Of a stretch of 64,000 bases of DNA, positions 1-10,939 are shown piece after piece (the first letter of the stretch is position 1; the number at the start of each line of letters is the position of its first letter). The DNA is taken from contig OX465282.1 in assembly GCA_949987705.1 (NCBI GenBank), positions 92,740,070 through 92,804,069 on the forward strand, in the 5' to 3' direction. Under the pieces are notes generated by a model. The model did no database searches and was not told the origin of the DNA. It was given only the letters and a program-made list of their open reading frames with translations. Both the position numbers and the translations under genes were made by a program. This stretch comes from Thereva unica. Lineage: Eukaryota; Arthropoda; Insecta; Diptera; Therevidae.

Positions 1-479
1 TTTTTTCTTTTTCTTTTCCCTTTTCTAGGGAGTCGGGGTCACCACTTATTGTGTTGTGTGCGGAGTCGGCACAACGAGAAAAGTCTATTTATTGAATACC
101 ACTTTTAAACACAATATATTTTATCATTTATTAAACCAAACTTTCATTCACATATATGTTTATCTTATTTATATTTTATATTATACACAGCTTTTATTTT
201 ATATACGACTATTTATTTTTATATCGTTTTTTTTAACGTCAAAAACTTTTGTTGACAACCCATTAATTAATTTATTGTTTTCTATTTTTTATATTACTTG
301 ATGCAAGTAGGCTATGCTTTTGTGCACAGTCTTTTGCAGTCAAGTAATAGGTGAGTAGTAGGACGATGTCCCTACAATGTTAACTTTGAAAATATCTTGG
401 TATGCGGGCTCAAAGACTGCCGGATGTATCCGGCATACCAATCAGGTGATAAGAAATAAAATCTGGTATGCCGGAGACT
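1..479. other. AT-rich stretch, no gene
   Basis: No coding region can be supported; the open frames here are low-complexity. A small hairpin is visible: CCGGCATACCA at 430-440 faces TGGTATGCCGG at 464-474, just outside the inverted repeat that begins near 480. Confidence 0.5.
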
Positions 480-712
480 TGCAACACCTAAAAATTTTGA
501 CTTTGACCTTGAATATCTTCGTCATGCAAAAACGGAAAATAGTGCCTAATATCTTAAAATAATGCTTTATTTATCATAAAAATATTTTATAAAATATTTC
601 ATTGTAACTGTGAAATGTTCAAACATAAAATTCCCGGTATTACTTCATTTTTGACAAATAAATTGAGAGCTTTTTTTATCAAATGAAGTACCGTTTTTTG
701 TTTCAATAGATT

Positions 713-2041
713 TTTTTTATGTGGTAGTGCTAAGCTCAGGAGTCACCCTTTGTACTACTAGTCCGTCATGTCATTTGTCACGTCATGGTGCAATGTCTAG
801 CAGCAAGCTTAGTACGGGGGAGGGGTGGGGGGAAGAGGTTAGGGATTATGAAGGTACGGGAGGGTATTGAAGAAGGTGGTGATGAACCCTGCGTTTGAAC
901 TCTTGGATGATGTAGGAGCTCGGAAATACCGACTGCGAGAGATTATTCCACAGTCGAGTTGTTCTATTTACAAACGAATTCATATCTTGTTGAGTGCGTG
1001 AAAAGGGTAGTTGCAGGTGCAGGGAATGGGACGAGTGGGCTAATCTGGTGTTGCGGGTATAAGACTGCCGTGGAGGCAAAAGAGCGTTTAACTCGGAGGA
1101 ACAGTCACTGTGATAGTAGCGATAAAATTTTGTCAGTTCTGCTACATTCCTACGGTGGCTTAGGGGGTCGGTGGTGGAGCAAGCGGTATCGTCATTAATT
1201 ATCTTAAGGGCCTTTTTTTGGACCTTATCTAACCATGCTAAGGTTGTTATTGGAGCGCTGCCCCAAATGAGGGAGTTGTATTCGAGAAGAGGCCGAATGT
1301 AGGATTTATAAATAACAGCACGGGCCGATGGCTGGAGGAGGAACCTGCACCTCTTAAGAAATCCCAAGCACTGGGATGCTTGTTTGGCGATTTGGAATAT
1401 GTGGTCATTCCATCGCAAGTCTTTGGCTAATGTCACGCCTAAGATGTGTAGGGATGGGTCGGCCTTTAGTTCCACGTAATCCACTGTCAAGGATGGTGAT
1501 GTGTTGATCTTTTTCTTTGAAATAAGACAGTACTTGGTTTTGGATGGGTTGAATTCGACACGATTCTTTTTTCCCCACTCTATAATAAGTTCAATGTCGT
1601 TATTAATAGAGTTGAACATTAGTTCACGATCATCAAGACAGGATCTGGCATGTGTCTGTCTTGTATCGAAGCTGTACGAGTAACGTAGAGTACCGTCGTC
1701 AGCGAAGCTGAGAAGTGGATTGGAAGGGATTGAAAGAAGGTCATTTATAAAGATAAGAAATAGGGCCGGTGATAAAATTGATCCCTGGGGGACCCCCGCA
1801 GAGATCGGGTGGGATGCAGATTTGACGCCATCCAAAACTACCTTAATTGAACCGCCGGAAAGGAAACTCTCAACCCACTTATAGAGAAGCGAGTCAATTC
1901 CAACTCTATCAAAAGCCTTGGAGATATCCAAAGCAACCAAACTAGATTCACCAGATCCATGCAAACTTCGGTTGAGGTGTTCTGTAAGGCAAACTAAAAG
2001 ATCACCAGTGGATCTTTTTTGTCGGAAGCCGTATTGTAAGA
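713..2041 (-). pseudogene. 5'-truncated Jockey/CR1-group LINE, reverse transcriptase and 3' end
   Basis: An open frame of 372 codons (1964 to 846) encodes the palm and thumb of a non-LTR retrotransposon reverse transcriptase. Visible motifs are LDISKAFDRV, SAGVPQGSILSPALFLIFIN and the catalytic box FADD at residues 87-90, then a thumb with LRWNDHIFQIAKQA and YIRPLLEYNSLIWG. The same frame continues upstream to 2041 (GFRQKRSTGDLL) without a methionine, so this is a 5'-truncated copy. The upstream part of the palm and the endonuclease are missing. The T-run at 713-720, with ATAAAAAAAA on the minus strand, is the poly(A) tail. The remaining frame is intact, which suggests a fairly young insertion. 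A similar but more decayed fragment lies at 34150-34430. Confidence 0.85.
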
Positions 2042-2151
2042 TGTAATGAAATTCTGTTGATAAATAAAGAAAGCATTATTTTAAGATATTAAGCAATATT
2101 TTCCGTTTCCGCATGACGAAGATATTCAAGGTCAAAGTTAAAATTTTTAGG

Positions 2152-2316
2152 CCTCTATTAGATGATAAGTTTTGTTGGCAGTTTAACCACAGTCACTGCT
2201 ATGACTGACAGATAACCTAATGTCTAAGGTGATGACTGATGTAATTATCTGAATATTTTGATTTCCACCAATCATGACTGGTAGAATTGATTGAAGCATG
2301 AATGTTTAATGGATCC
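2152..2316. mobile_element. 165-bp insertion flanked by TTTAGG repeats
   Basis: The right inverted-repeat arm of the composite element is interrupted here. TTTAGG at 2146-2151 is repeated at 2317-2322, as expected for a 6-bp target-site duplication. No terminal inverted repeat or coding sequence is apparent and the type is unknown. Confidence 0.45.
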
Positions 2317-2330
2317 TTTAGGTGTTGCAT

Positions 2331-2754
2331 CACTTTTGACGCTGACTGTATGTATATGTGACATCGTTAAGTTCTTATCTATAGCCCAGTGACACATATG
2401 TGTGACAGTTTAAGAGAAGGGTTATTTAACTTTTTCCAAATGTTCTAAATAAAAACACATAAAGCAATATGCAACTGTTGTTATAATATCCCGAAAAAAA
2501 TCATGGGCTGTGGTGGTCGTTTCTCCCATGATACCCTGGTAGCGAACGAGTTAATTCCACAGGATGGCTTTAGGCATCCGTCACTGTCGACCAAACAATC
2601 CCAGAATCTTAGGCTTACGAGTTGTAGCAACAATACTGCGCCCCAAAGCGCTAATTGTTTCTCTGGTTGCACTGGAGGCAGCACTACCTAAACTAAGCCC
2701 TATAAAAAATCTCTGGGTCCTTCTTAGATACCACCATATCAAATACCACCGTCC
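2331..2754. other. no gene recognised
   Basis: Overlapping short open frames occur on both strands around 2480-2830, but none resembles a known protein and they mirror each other. Nothing else is supported. Confidence 0.4.
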
Positions 2755-2757
2755 TAA

Positions 2758-4525
2758 AGGTACAAACAGATTGGCGCGAATTTTGTCGCGGAGGCGGTGT
2801 CCGTGGCGGCAAAATCGATTAAAATACACGCACCACCATATATGCTACCACAAAGGCGCGGAGGCGACTTGTTGCGCGGACAAATTCGAGCTATTTCGAA
2901 TTCTGCCGCTGGTCGCCCAGTGGTACCAACCATGACGAGCTAATTTAGTACACATTTTTTGCTTCGAACTGCTGTCTGCCTGCAAATTGACAACTTGTTC
3001 GTGGCGGTTATTTTTAAATTTAATTCGTGATTGTTTTTTTTAGTTTTTTAATGCAATTTATTATAAAATGGCAAAAAAGAAATTTACCAATTATGGGGAA
3101 TAAAAAAGACTGTGTTGCAGGTATTTAAAACTAATTATTGTAATAAAATCAAACAAAAACAGTCAACAATAAAAAAAATTTGTCTCTATTTACCAACTCA
3201 ATGTGACGGTTAATTTAAGCTTTTGGAGGTACTTCAAGTTTATTTTTTAGTGAAATGTTTATATTTATCCCAGAGGAATTTAACATAGCATTAAAAACTA
3301 TAAAATTACGGAGATGGAGGAAAAACAGGAGCCAAAGTAAAAGTAAAGTATTAAATTAATTTCTGGGAAAGTTTTTAGTTAAAGTTTTTGGTCAGATAAA
3401 ATTTGAATTAAAACATGCTGAGGGTTCAAGCTGGAAATATTGATGATAGATATTTTAGGCGGAAACCCGGAAGGAGAATTTTTTATTACTTTCTAATGAT
3501 GTAATATACATAGTTTAAACTTTCAAGTTGTGAAGCAGGTGGTATTAAATAGGCAAAAATAGGTTTCCAGAAAAGAGACGAAAGAATTTTGATCCAAAAC
3601 TTCCCTGAATGACAACATACATTATGACCGTTTCTTTCTCTTGTTAACAAGAAAAGTTCCTTCCAGATAATTTTTAAAAAACTACACAAACAATTACAAT
3701 CACTAGCAACGTTTGAAATTTTAAAATCAACTGATATGGAATTTTTAAAACTAAGTTATTTAAGTGATTTTAGGCAGGTCCTATAAATGGGAAAAACAAT
3801 TCCGAACAAGCCCACCTTTTTATTTTAATTTTTCGGTTAATATTCAGTGAATGGAAAAATACCATTAAGCAGCCCAATGTAAACAACAAATCGCCCATTG
3901 TTTACTTACAGGTAAACTTATATAATGTGATATCATAAATCAGGTCATGAAACTACCCTCTTTCAAATCAAACCCTTTAATTTTTAAATTCTAAGTAATT
4001 TTAGGTACATGGGAAAATGTCATTATGCAGTTCAATGTAAAAAACAAACCGCCCATCTCCTACTTGAAGGCAAAATTATCTAATTTAGTACCATAAAACA
4101 AGTCATGGAGTCACCCTCTTTCAAATAAAACCCTTTAGTTTTTTAATTTCAGGTAATTTTCTGTAAATGGCAAAATATTATCTAACACCTCAATTCTTCC
4201 TTAAATAAATAAATTTTGCTTTATTCAAATATTGAAAAAAAAAACAATATACGAAAATATTGAAAATAGCTTAAATTTTTATTTCTAGGTAAGAGCACAG
4301 CTATAATTAAGGATCATGTGTTTTCACATAATAAATAATTAAAAAAGTACAAAATAAATTCATTAAATTATATTTACATTAAAAATTTCAAATTCATTTA
4401 TTTAAATTCCATCGTCCGTTAAATTCCGTTAAATTGTCCGCGCCGCGCCAATCTGTTAGCTAAGGCGGAATCTAAAATCCGTCGAGCGGCGCGGCAAAAG
4501 TTGTCGCGCCAATCTGTTTCTACCT
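2758..4525. mobile_element. PIF/Harbinger-type non-autonomous element, TSD TAA
   Basis: The terminal repeats read AGGTACAAACAGATTGGCGCGA at the left and, reverse-complemented, AGGTAGAAACAGATTGGCGCGA at the right. They are flanked by TAA at 2755-2757 and 4526-4528, the 3-bp TWA duplication typical of PIF/Harbinger. A second inverted GC-rich motif (CCGCGCCGCGCCAATCTGTT) lies just inside the right end at 4438-4460. The interior is AT-rich with a 158-bp tandem repeat. A short frame from 3068 (MAKKKFTNYGE) is the only possible coding trace and is not recognisable. Confidence 0.75.
3830..4200. repeat. 158-bp tandem repeat, about 2.3 diverged units
   Basis: The anchors GTGAATGG (3847), GTACATGG (4005) and GTAAATGG (about 4162) and CAATGTAAA (3875 and 4033) recur at 158-bp spacing. 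The units are clearly diverged. The array lies wholly inside the PIF-type element at 2758-4525. Confidence 0.7.
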
Positions 4526-4528
4526 TAA

Positions 4529-5500
4529 TCCTTGAATATAATGTTCGGGAAACAAAATATAATATATGTCTAGCGTACCCGTGGGTATTGCTAAAAATAA
4601 ACAAGCTTAAAGAGGGAGTTCTACTTTTAAAGGTGTGGCTAATATAATGTTATTAAGCAAAATATCTCTCATATAATATTAAATTTTGTAAAATTAACAT
4701 GTGCGTCTAATTTGATAACCACCTACTAGTACAGTAATTCCAGCCAAAAAAAAAATACAATCTCTCTGTTTCCTTATACACACATGATATTTGATTTGGC
4801 GATTCCTTCACTACAACTACCTTAGCCCAATTATCCCACTCTAATTTTATTAAAGATAATTTTAATTTTCTATTCCGAGTTAAATAATAACAAGCATTAA
4901 GTGAAAGCTAATATCTTAATATATAATAAAAAATACAAAAACAAGCCAATTTCATGTGGGGAAGTGTTGAACAATTTTCGCTTTTGAAAATACACGTGAA
5001 ACTTTCGCGTGTAATAATTATCGTCTTTAATAATTTCCTCAAGTGTTTTACTGCATTTACCCTCCAGGTTGAAACTCGATAAAGATAAGAATCAAAACAA
5101 TTAAAGATGCTGTCATTTCGCCTGCCTCGGCTCCTGCCCTCTAGTCTATATAAGATTACTTCACTAAGGGTTCAAGTTTATTCTTTACCTTTAAAGTTTA
5201 TTAATAAAATCCTTCCGTAATCAACGGCGACTGGAATGAACCAGCTTTAACCAGAGTTGAATAGTGTAATCTTTAGTAAAGGTAAAGAAAGTTCTTCATT
5301 GTCGTCTTCTTCTTTTTATGTATTATTTATATATGTATGTTTAAAGTATGGATCTACTTGGGTACCATCTGTCCTTCTATGGCAACAATCCAGATGGGAG
5401 TAAATTGTATCTACTTTTATGAAAGAGTGTAAAGTTTATATGACAGCCAGTGTAAAAAGCTCCTAGAATCTCCATCATCGGCGAAGATGCATCTTCCGTA
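4529..5500. other. no gene; possible LTR-like promoter/poly(A) remnant
   Basis: This is AT-rich sequence without coding signal. TATATAAG at 5147-5154 followed by AATAAA at 5203-5208 is the spacing expected of an LTR, but no matching partner or terminal boundaries could be found. Confidence 0.25.
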
Positions 5501-5582
5501 GGGACAAGGCAGCAACGGTATGAGGGCCACAGGTACACAAGGACTCCCAACTCTTCGTTATGGGGCCCTCAATTCAGTCCCT

Positions 5583-5667
5583 AAAGCAATGTTGTTGCTG
5601 GTCCTGCTGGTGTTGTTGCTGTCGCTTTATTATTGTTGTTGCTGTTTTTGTTATTGTTGTTGTTGTA
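5583..5667 (+). repeat. (TTG/CTG)n trinucleotide repeat
   Basis: Imperfect TTG, CTG and TTA triplets. They create leucine/cysteine-rich or glutamine/threonine-rich open frames on the two strands, which are composition artefacts. Confidence 0.7.
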
Positions 5668-5886
5668 GATCCTTGCCGGTATCCCTCCAGCCCACCCCCA
5701 GCATCACTCCTACTAGGCCTTTTGTGATAACGCAAATAAAATACAAACTGAACATGCGCCTTGGATTCTGTGAACCGAATCAATATTCCATAGTGTCTCT
5801 ACTGTATGTAGTACAGTTGAAGATGAAAAGCTCGTCTCCGATCTGTGAGTGGTGTAGAAAAATTTTCATGCTTTTGCTGCTCTCAA

Positions 5887-6711
5887 TCAGTTCAGTTTTC
5901 CAGTTCATCCCGTGTTAGTCGTGGGTGCGTGTAACGAAATTTTACCTTATAAAATAAGGGAAGTGTCCTCTCAAGTTGGTGGTGCTTTTTTCTGGTTCAC
6001 TTCAATTGAGGACTACAACACAGTTCGGGCTTCAGAGACCGGTTCAGTGGCCGCCCATTCGTTGGCATCGAATAACTTTGATTTGATTCCATTTCCATAA
6101 ATTAATCCACATAAAATCGATTGATATAAAAAATGTTTAAGAAAAAAAAAATAAACTTTTGAGTGAGTGTTAAAAGAAATTTTTTTTTTATTGATAAAAA
6201 AAGAAATTTATTGGAGAAAAATATGAAAAAATTTTAATAAATTGTTTTTCGTGTGTGAAAAATATCCTTACGAAAAAAAATCAATCTTGTTCACTTGATG
6301 TCTTTTCCGGTCAGTGTGTTCTTCAGCTAAAAAAGATTTCCTATAAATGAAAAATAAATATTTTGTTTTTGTTAGTGATAACAATGAAAATTTAAAGTGA
6401 AAAAGTGTCCTCTGCATTCCCTTAAACAAAAAATTAAAGAGGGGGAGTAACATCATCCAGACGACAGGACACAAGATCCTGAAAACCCGACCATTGAGTG
6501 TCGCATGTGTTGTACAAATTTGATGTGTAGTAAAATCGGTCGTGGGATAATAGTATAGTCGATTCGATTCATGTGTAAAGTGTGTGTCCAGCAGCATCAG
6601 TAGCAGCCAGCAGCAGCGAAATTGTGTTATCGTGCTCTTCGTTGCTTGTATGCAACATATATATCTGTCAATCTATATATATACATATATATAATGGATA
6701 ACGAGGTGTGT
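5887..6711 (+). promoter_or_regulatory. candidate host promoter and first exon (speculative)
   Basis: TCAGTTC at 5887-5893 matches the arthropod initiator. AGTCG at 5917-5921 resembles a DPE but sits at +29, one base off the standard spacing. About 800 bases downstream, an ATG at 6694 (Met-Asp-Asn-Glu) runs straight into GTGTGTAT, a plausible splice donor at 6706. The tract between is transposon-free by eye, with CAG-rich stretches as in long insect 5'UTRs. These signals are short and common, so this is only a hypothesis. Confidence 0.2.
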
Positions 6712-7264
6712 ATCCTGATTGTGAATCCTTGAATCTCTGAATATATGTATGTATATATAGTGAAAAGCCGGAAAAATCATGTGAGCACATTAATATAGCG
6801 GAAAGCTTTAAAATATATAAAGAAGAAGAAAAAATATTGTAGAGATCTATTCATGGAATTGGATACTACGTATTGAATTTTATGCAAAATTAATCAAAAA
6901 AAAAACGCAAGAAGATAGCAACCGATTTTGTTTTTGTTTACAGGCACTTTTTTCAACCTTTATTCCATTTATTTGGTCCCTCGTTCGAGAATTTTTAAAT
7001 TTATAGTCTGTACATGGATTGTCATACGTATCGTCTTACGTAGTATCTATTACCTGCCGTTCTGGCCTTAGATTTACTTCTAGTGCGTGATTTTTATCCA
7101 TTTTTGCTTTAAGATAAATTAGTGGAAGGTTTACAGGTTCCTCGAAATCAAAATGCTTAAAGTTTGATTTTTAAAAAAATTCAAAAATCTTTTAGTAATT
7201 TTAAGTTTAAGTTTGATTTTCCGTTAAATTTGTAGAATTTAGCTAGTTATATTTGTATGAGATA
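6712..7264. other. no gene recognised
   Basis: AT-rich sequence with no repeat termini or coding pattern, ending at the Helitron 3' terminus at 7265. Confidence 0.4.
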
Positions 7265-8203
7265 CTAGCTGGAACCCGGTGCGCCTCGCTGCACCCATAA
7301 GCCAATAGTATGGCGTGCGCCAAAACAATTGGGAATTTCAAAATCGCCTTTTCCAAGGGCAGTGAGAGTCTCAATTCCTACCACGAAAGTACATTCGAAA
7401 AGAAAAGTGTCACTCCGTTAAACGAAATCACCCGCTCATATCACAATTCAACGGTCTCACTGCTACGGTTTTCAACCTGACATTTTTGATTTTGAAAAAT
7501 AAAATAATAATATGTTCTGCTATGGATTGGAATTTCGCCATTTCCAAGGTCCAAAAATTGTTTTGAAAATGTTTGAGCGGAGGCACCTTGTAGCAAATGG
7601 ACACGCATATTCGTTGGAGCGTGATTTTTGTCCAAACTGTTCCATAGTTATGATGCTTTCAAGCATACTTTAAGCTCATTTGCAGGCGTTGATCGAGAAA
7701 TAACAGGGAAAGTTGATCAAAAGTCCCCTGCAAGTAGTGTCAGACCGCCTCCCATCGGCTGGTTTTTTCTCAGTAATCTCGCAAAGCCCTTTCAAGTGCT
7801 TCGAGCGATTCGGCCATGGTGCATTCGTCCCAAATTAAAAATTTGCACGTTTTAAGCACTGTGGTAATACGGCAGTTTTTGATGATGTTACATGCAGGGG
7901 TTTCTATCTAGTTCAAATTCAATGGGAGCTTGGGTGCTGAATGCGTCCGTTGTTCGTCCACCATCAAGTAGCAATTTCCGATGATGTCACTGCAAATGCA
8001 ATCTCATTCTGCATTCTAGTTGACGCCAAAATCAAATTGATAAGACATGTTTGCCTGTACCGCCTGTAGAATCTAGGAAATAATTCCGCTATTTCCTTTG
8101 GCTTTGGATTTTTTTGATCAGCAACTAATTGTCTTGCCTGAGATTCCACGAAATGTTTTAGCTGATTTACGTTGAATTGCTGTTCTCTGCAACTCTCACA
8201 GTT
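7265..8203 (-). mobile_element. Helitron relic, 3' part
   Basis: On the minus strand the element ends in CTAG (7265-7268) followed by T. It is preceded by a short stem with GGTGC and GCACC arms within GCGAGGCGCACCGGGTTCCAG. This is the 3' signature expected of Helitrons (CTRR after a hairpin, insertion at AT). The helicase relic lies upstream on the same strand, which is the correct polarity. The 5' end is lost; the 3' end of a LINE begins at about 8205. The terminal 30 bases match the 3' ends of the tandem elements at 54011-56560. Confidence 0.8.
7441..8160 (-). pseudogene. Helitron Rep/Hel protein, Pif1-like helicase fragment
   Basis: Conserved blocks of a Pif1-family helicase can be read across frames in the right order. 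First is Walker A, LDSTGGTGK (about 8050-8080), where one A is missing and the frame breaks before CLINLILA. Next is STRMQNEIAFAVTSSEIAT, then the Walker B block FLIWDECTMAESLEALERAL (about 7790-7855), and then TNMRVHLLQGASAQTFSKQF followed by LDLGNGEIPI. Stops and frame shifts show it is dead. The Rep endonuclease part is absent. Helitron helicases drive rolling-circle transposition, so this is a remnant of an autonomous copy. Confidence 0.85.
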
Positions 8204-8515
8204 TAATTATTTATTTATTGCCAAACAACACTTCAAAACAAAAACAGTTACAAATTAGATAAAAAAAATACGTGTTAAAATTAAAGTAAAGGAACTTCGC
8301 GAGTATTTAAATATTTAACTGAGATCTAGGTCTATAGCGTTAGTAAGAAATCAGGGGGACAACAGAGAATTTAGTTTTCTTTTACAGGAAATTTCGTTAA
8401 TTGAGGGAGAGAAACAGGCCGTGTTTTATTGAAGGTAATGCAGCACTTGTTAACGGAGAAAGATGTTAGATTTATTGTTCAGGACATCCAGGGTAAAACA
8501 AGATATAAGCAATTT

Positions 8516-9491
8516 TCATCTAAGGGATAGAGGCAGATCAAGGATTTTGAGCCTGTCCTTATAGTGAGGAAGGTTGTGAAAATCCGAAGGATTATAGAGG
8601 TTCCTAAGCGCGAAAAGAAGGAACTTCTTTTGGACAGATTCTATTCGATTAACACTAAGTTGAAATATGGGATCCCAGATGTGGCACCCATATTCAAGAA
8701 TAAGACGGACTAATGAGCAAAACATGACTTTAGTAACCTATACATTGTCGAATTCTTTAGATCTTCTCTTAATGAATCCCAACAGCTTGTTGGATCTGGC
8801 AATAATATTGTCATAGTATTAATTAAAGTTTAACTTGCTGTCGAGGACAATGCCTAACTCAACAATATAATCGACCCGATCCAAGACATTGTCATTGAGA
8901 TAATAACATATGTACATCAGTTTGAGACCTTATAGCACTATAAATTTTTAAATCATCGGCGTAAAAGAGGTGCGGGATGCCATTTAATTATTCAGAAATG
9001 AATATTTTGATTAGAAGTGGCCCTAGGTGGCTGCTCTGCGGTACACCTAAGGTTACATTTATTACGTTTATATGCGGGGTTTCCCTACGGATGAAAGTTT
9101 CGATCTGGAGTGAAACATCGCTTATAAACGGGGAGTGAAAATCCAGAACTTGGATTTTCGCTCCCGAAGAAAAAGCCGGAGTGAAACTGGAAACTTGGAT
9201 TGAAGATCCTTATAAACGTAGTAATTGAATTATTTTGATAGGAAACCTTGAAATCTTGCCACCCGAGTTCTCCCGTTAAGATAGAATGTTATCCAATCCA
9301 AAAGGAGGCCAAATATCCCAATTCTTAATAGTTTCATAAATAAAATGTGGTGGTCTACCCGATCAAATGCCTTGCTTAATGTAAACAGCGTCAAACTGGT
9401 GACATTGTTCCATACCGCATAGCAGTTCAGAGGTCAGTATCATAAGATTGGATGTGGTGGAACGACCTTTTCTGAAACCATGTTGCTGATC
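8516..9491 (-). pseudogene. LINE reverse transcriptase, C-terminal half
   Basis: Fragments include LVRLILEYGCHIWD and NRIESVQKKFLLFALRNLYN (thumb/C-terminus, 8516-8725) and HGFRKGRSTTSNLMILTSEL (RT block near 9440-9480). Several frame shifts and stops lie between them and the YADD-type box is not readable. The hAT insertion at 9492 cuts the HGFRKGRS block from the upstream sequence. Confidence 0.75.
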
Positions 9492-10939
9492 AGGGGCGGC
9501 GCTTTCATAGGTGCGAACGGTGCACTTACACCAGGCGCCCATTGTCGAGGATGCAATTTCAGAAATTAAGAAATAAAAAAAATTAAAACTTTGAAGAAAA
9601 AAAGAAGAAAAGGGTGCAAGATACATATAACACAAATATACCCAATTTCTCTCCCTGTACTTTCTCATCCAAGGGGAAATTTTACTCCTCCTCGTGCAGG
9701 AAGTTTCCACAGATTTTAGCTTCGAGATTTTCATAAAGTTTTACTCAAGGAATGTTACTCGAGATTTTACCCAAAAAAATTAATGGTCGTGACAACGTCT
9801 ATTAATTTGAACGTGACAACGTCTGTTATTACGTTTTGTATTATTTTCTCAATTAATAAATTATATATTTCGAAGCAAATTTTTTTTTTGTGTGCGGGAC
9901 ATTTTCACACGCGCGTCCTATCTTAAACCGATTTAATAGACGTTGTCACGTCAATAAGGTGAATGAATGTATTTTTCCCGTGTAGAGGATAAATTAACGA
10001 AAATTTTGAGCCATTAACCACCCCCCTAACATGTATGGGGGCGGAGATATGATTTTTTGTGTGCGGGACATTGTGCGGGACATTTTCACACGCGCGTCCT
10101 ATCTTAAACCGATTTAATAGACGTTGTCACGTCAAAAGTGAAGGAACAGACCTTCGTCTTCGAGAATCAGCAGCAAAAATCCAGGAAAAAAAGCTCCGAA
10201 GTGAGAGAATATCGACTCACACAAAGGAAAAATTGTCGCGATGGCTCTGTATTGTGTATTGCTGTTTATCGTGATTGATATTAACTTCAGGGCACTATTG
10301 CTACACTTTTAAATTCTGTTGCAAGAATTGCTAAAAGATATAAATGAACGAAATGAGGAGAACATATGTGTAAATTCCTTGTGGCGAGAATTCTTTTTAA
10401 ATTACCCTGTTTTGTTTTGTTTTGTTTGTCTTTACTGTCTCAACAAAAATTGGCTGTAATCGTCTATTCCCTTTTGAAATTTGATGGAGGGTCGCGTGGG
10501 AAAATCCAACGAGAGCCAACTTTTCCAACGAACTATAAGTTAGAATACTTTAGCTTGTTGTTGCTTTTAATCTTAATTTTCCCTTCTGACAATCCTTATC
10601 TTTTATTTTTTCCTAGCTAAAGAGAGAAAACAATCAACAACCAACAGCTGTCAAAAAGTTGATTCAAAAATTCAGTGAAAGGATTCAAAGGAACAAATCA
10701 TCTGCCCACCCTATTGTTTTCTCCTACTCTCTACCCCTCAAACGACGTTTTCAGTAAATTTTTGTTGGTTAGATGATGGCCCATGTGAAATTTTGCGCAA
10801 ACTGTGAAAACTATTTCTCCCATCCAGCGACTGTTTGTCTCTTTTTCCATTGTCCTTCACTGCGTTAAAAAATGAACAGCTTATGGGGCGCAATATGGCA
10901 TAGTGTACCGGGCGCAAAAAACCCAAGCCGCGGCCCTCC
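9492..10939. mobile_element. hAT-type non-autonomous element, 8-bp TSD
   Basis: TGCTGATC is present at 9484-9491 and 10940-10947, an exact 8-bp duplication inside LINE coding sequence. The ends are AGGGGCGGCGC at the left and GGAGGGCCGCGGC (reverse-complemented) at the right, an imperfect short TIR of the CAGGGGCGGC hAT style. The 1448-bp interior encodes nothing recognisable and contains a further inverted-repeat element (9786-10133). Confidence 0.8.
9786..10133. mobile_element. inverted-repeat element with internal direct duplication
   Basis: CGTGACAACGTCTATTAA at the left faces TTAATAGACGTTGTCACG-type sequence at the right. A block of about 75 bases starting GTGTGCGGGACATTTTCACA occurs at about 9890 and again at about 10077, including CGCGCGTCCTATCTTAAACC, so the right end is duplicated. 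It lies inside the hAT-type element. Confidence 0.6.

Larger units (their letters stand above)
480..2330. mobile_element. TIR-flanked composite element with a LINE inside
   Basis: About 95 bases at 480-575 (from TGCAACACCTAAAA through CTTTGACCTTGAATATCTTC) recur inverted at 2058-2151 and 2317-2330. The right arm is split by a 165-bp insertion. The arms enclose a 5'-truncated LINE (713-2041), so this was probably a TIR DNA transposon or fold-back element that later received the LINE. No transposase is visible and the family is unknown. Confidence 0.6.

Noticed and set aside
4620..5290. Solo LTR
   Set aside because: TATATAAG and AATAAA are well spaced, but TG...CA ends, a target duplication and a partner copy could not be found.
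5520..5918. 132-residue Leu/Cys-rich protein
   Set aside because: Driven by the TTG/CTG repeat; no codon pattern outside it.
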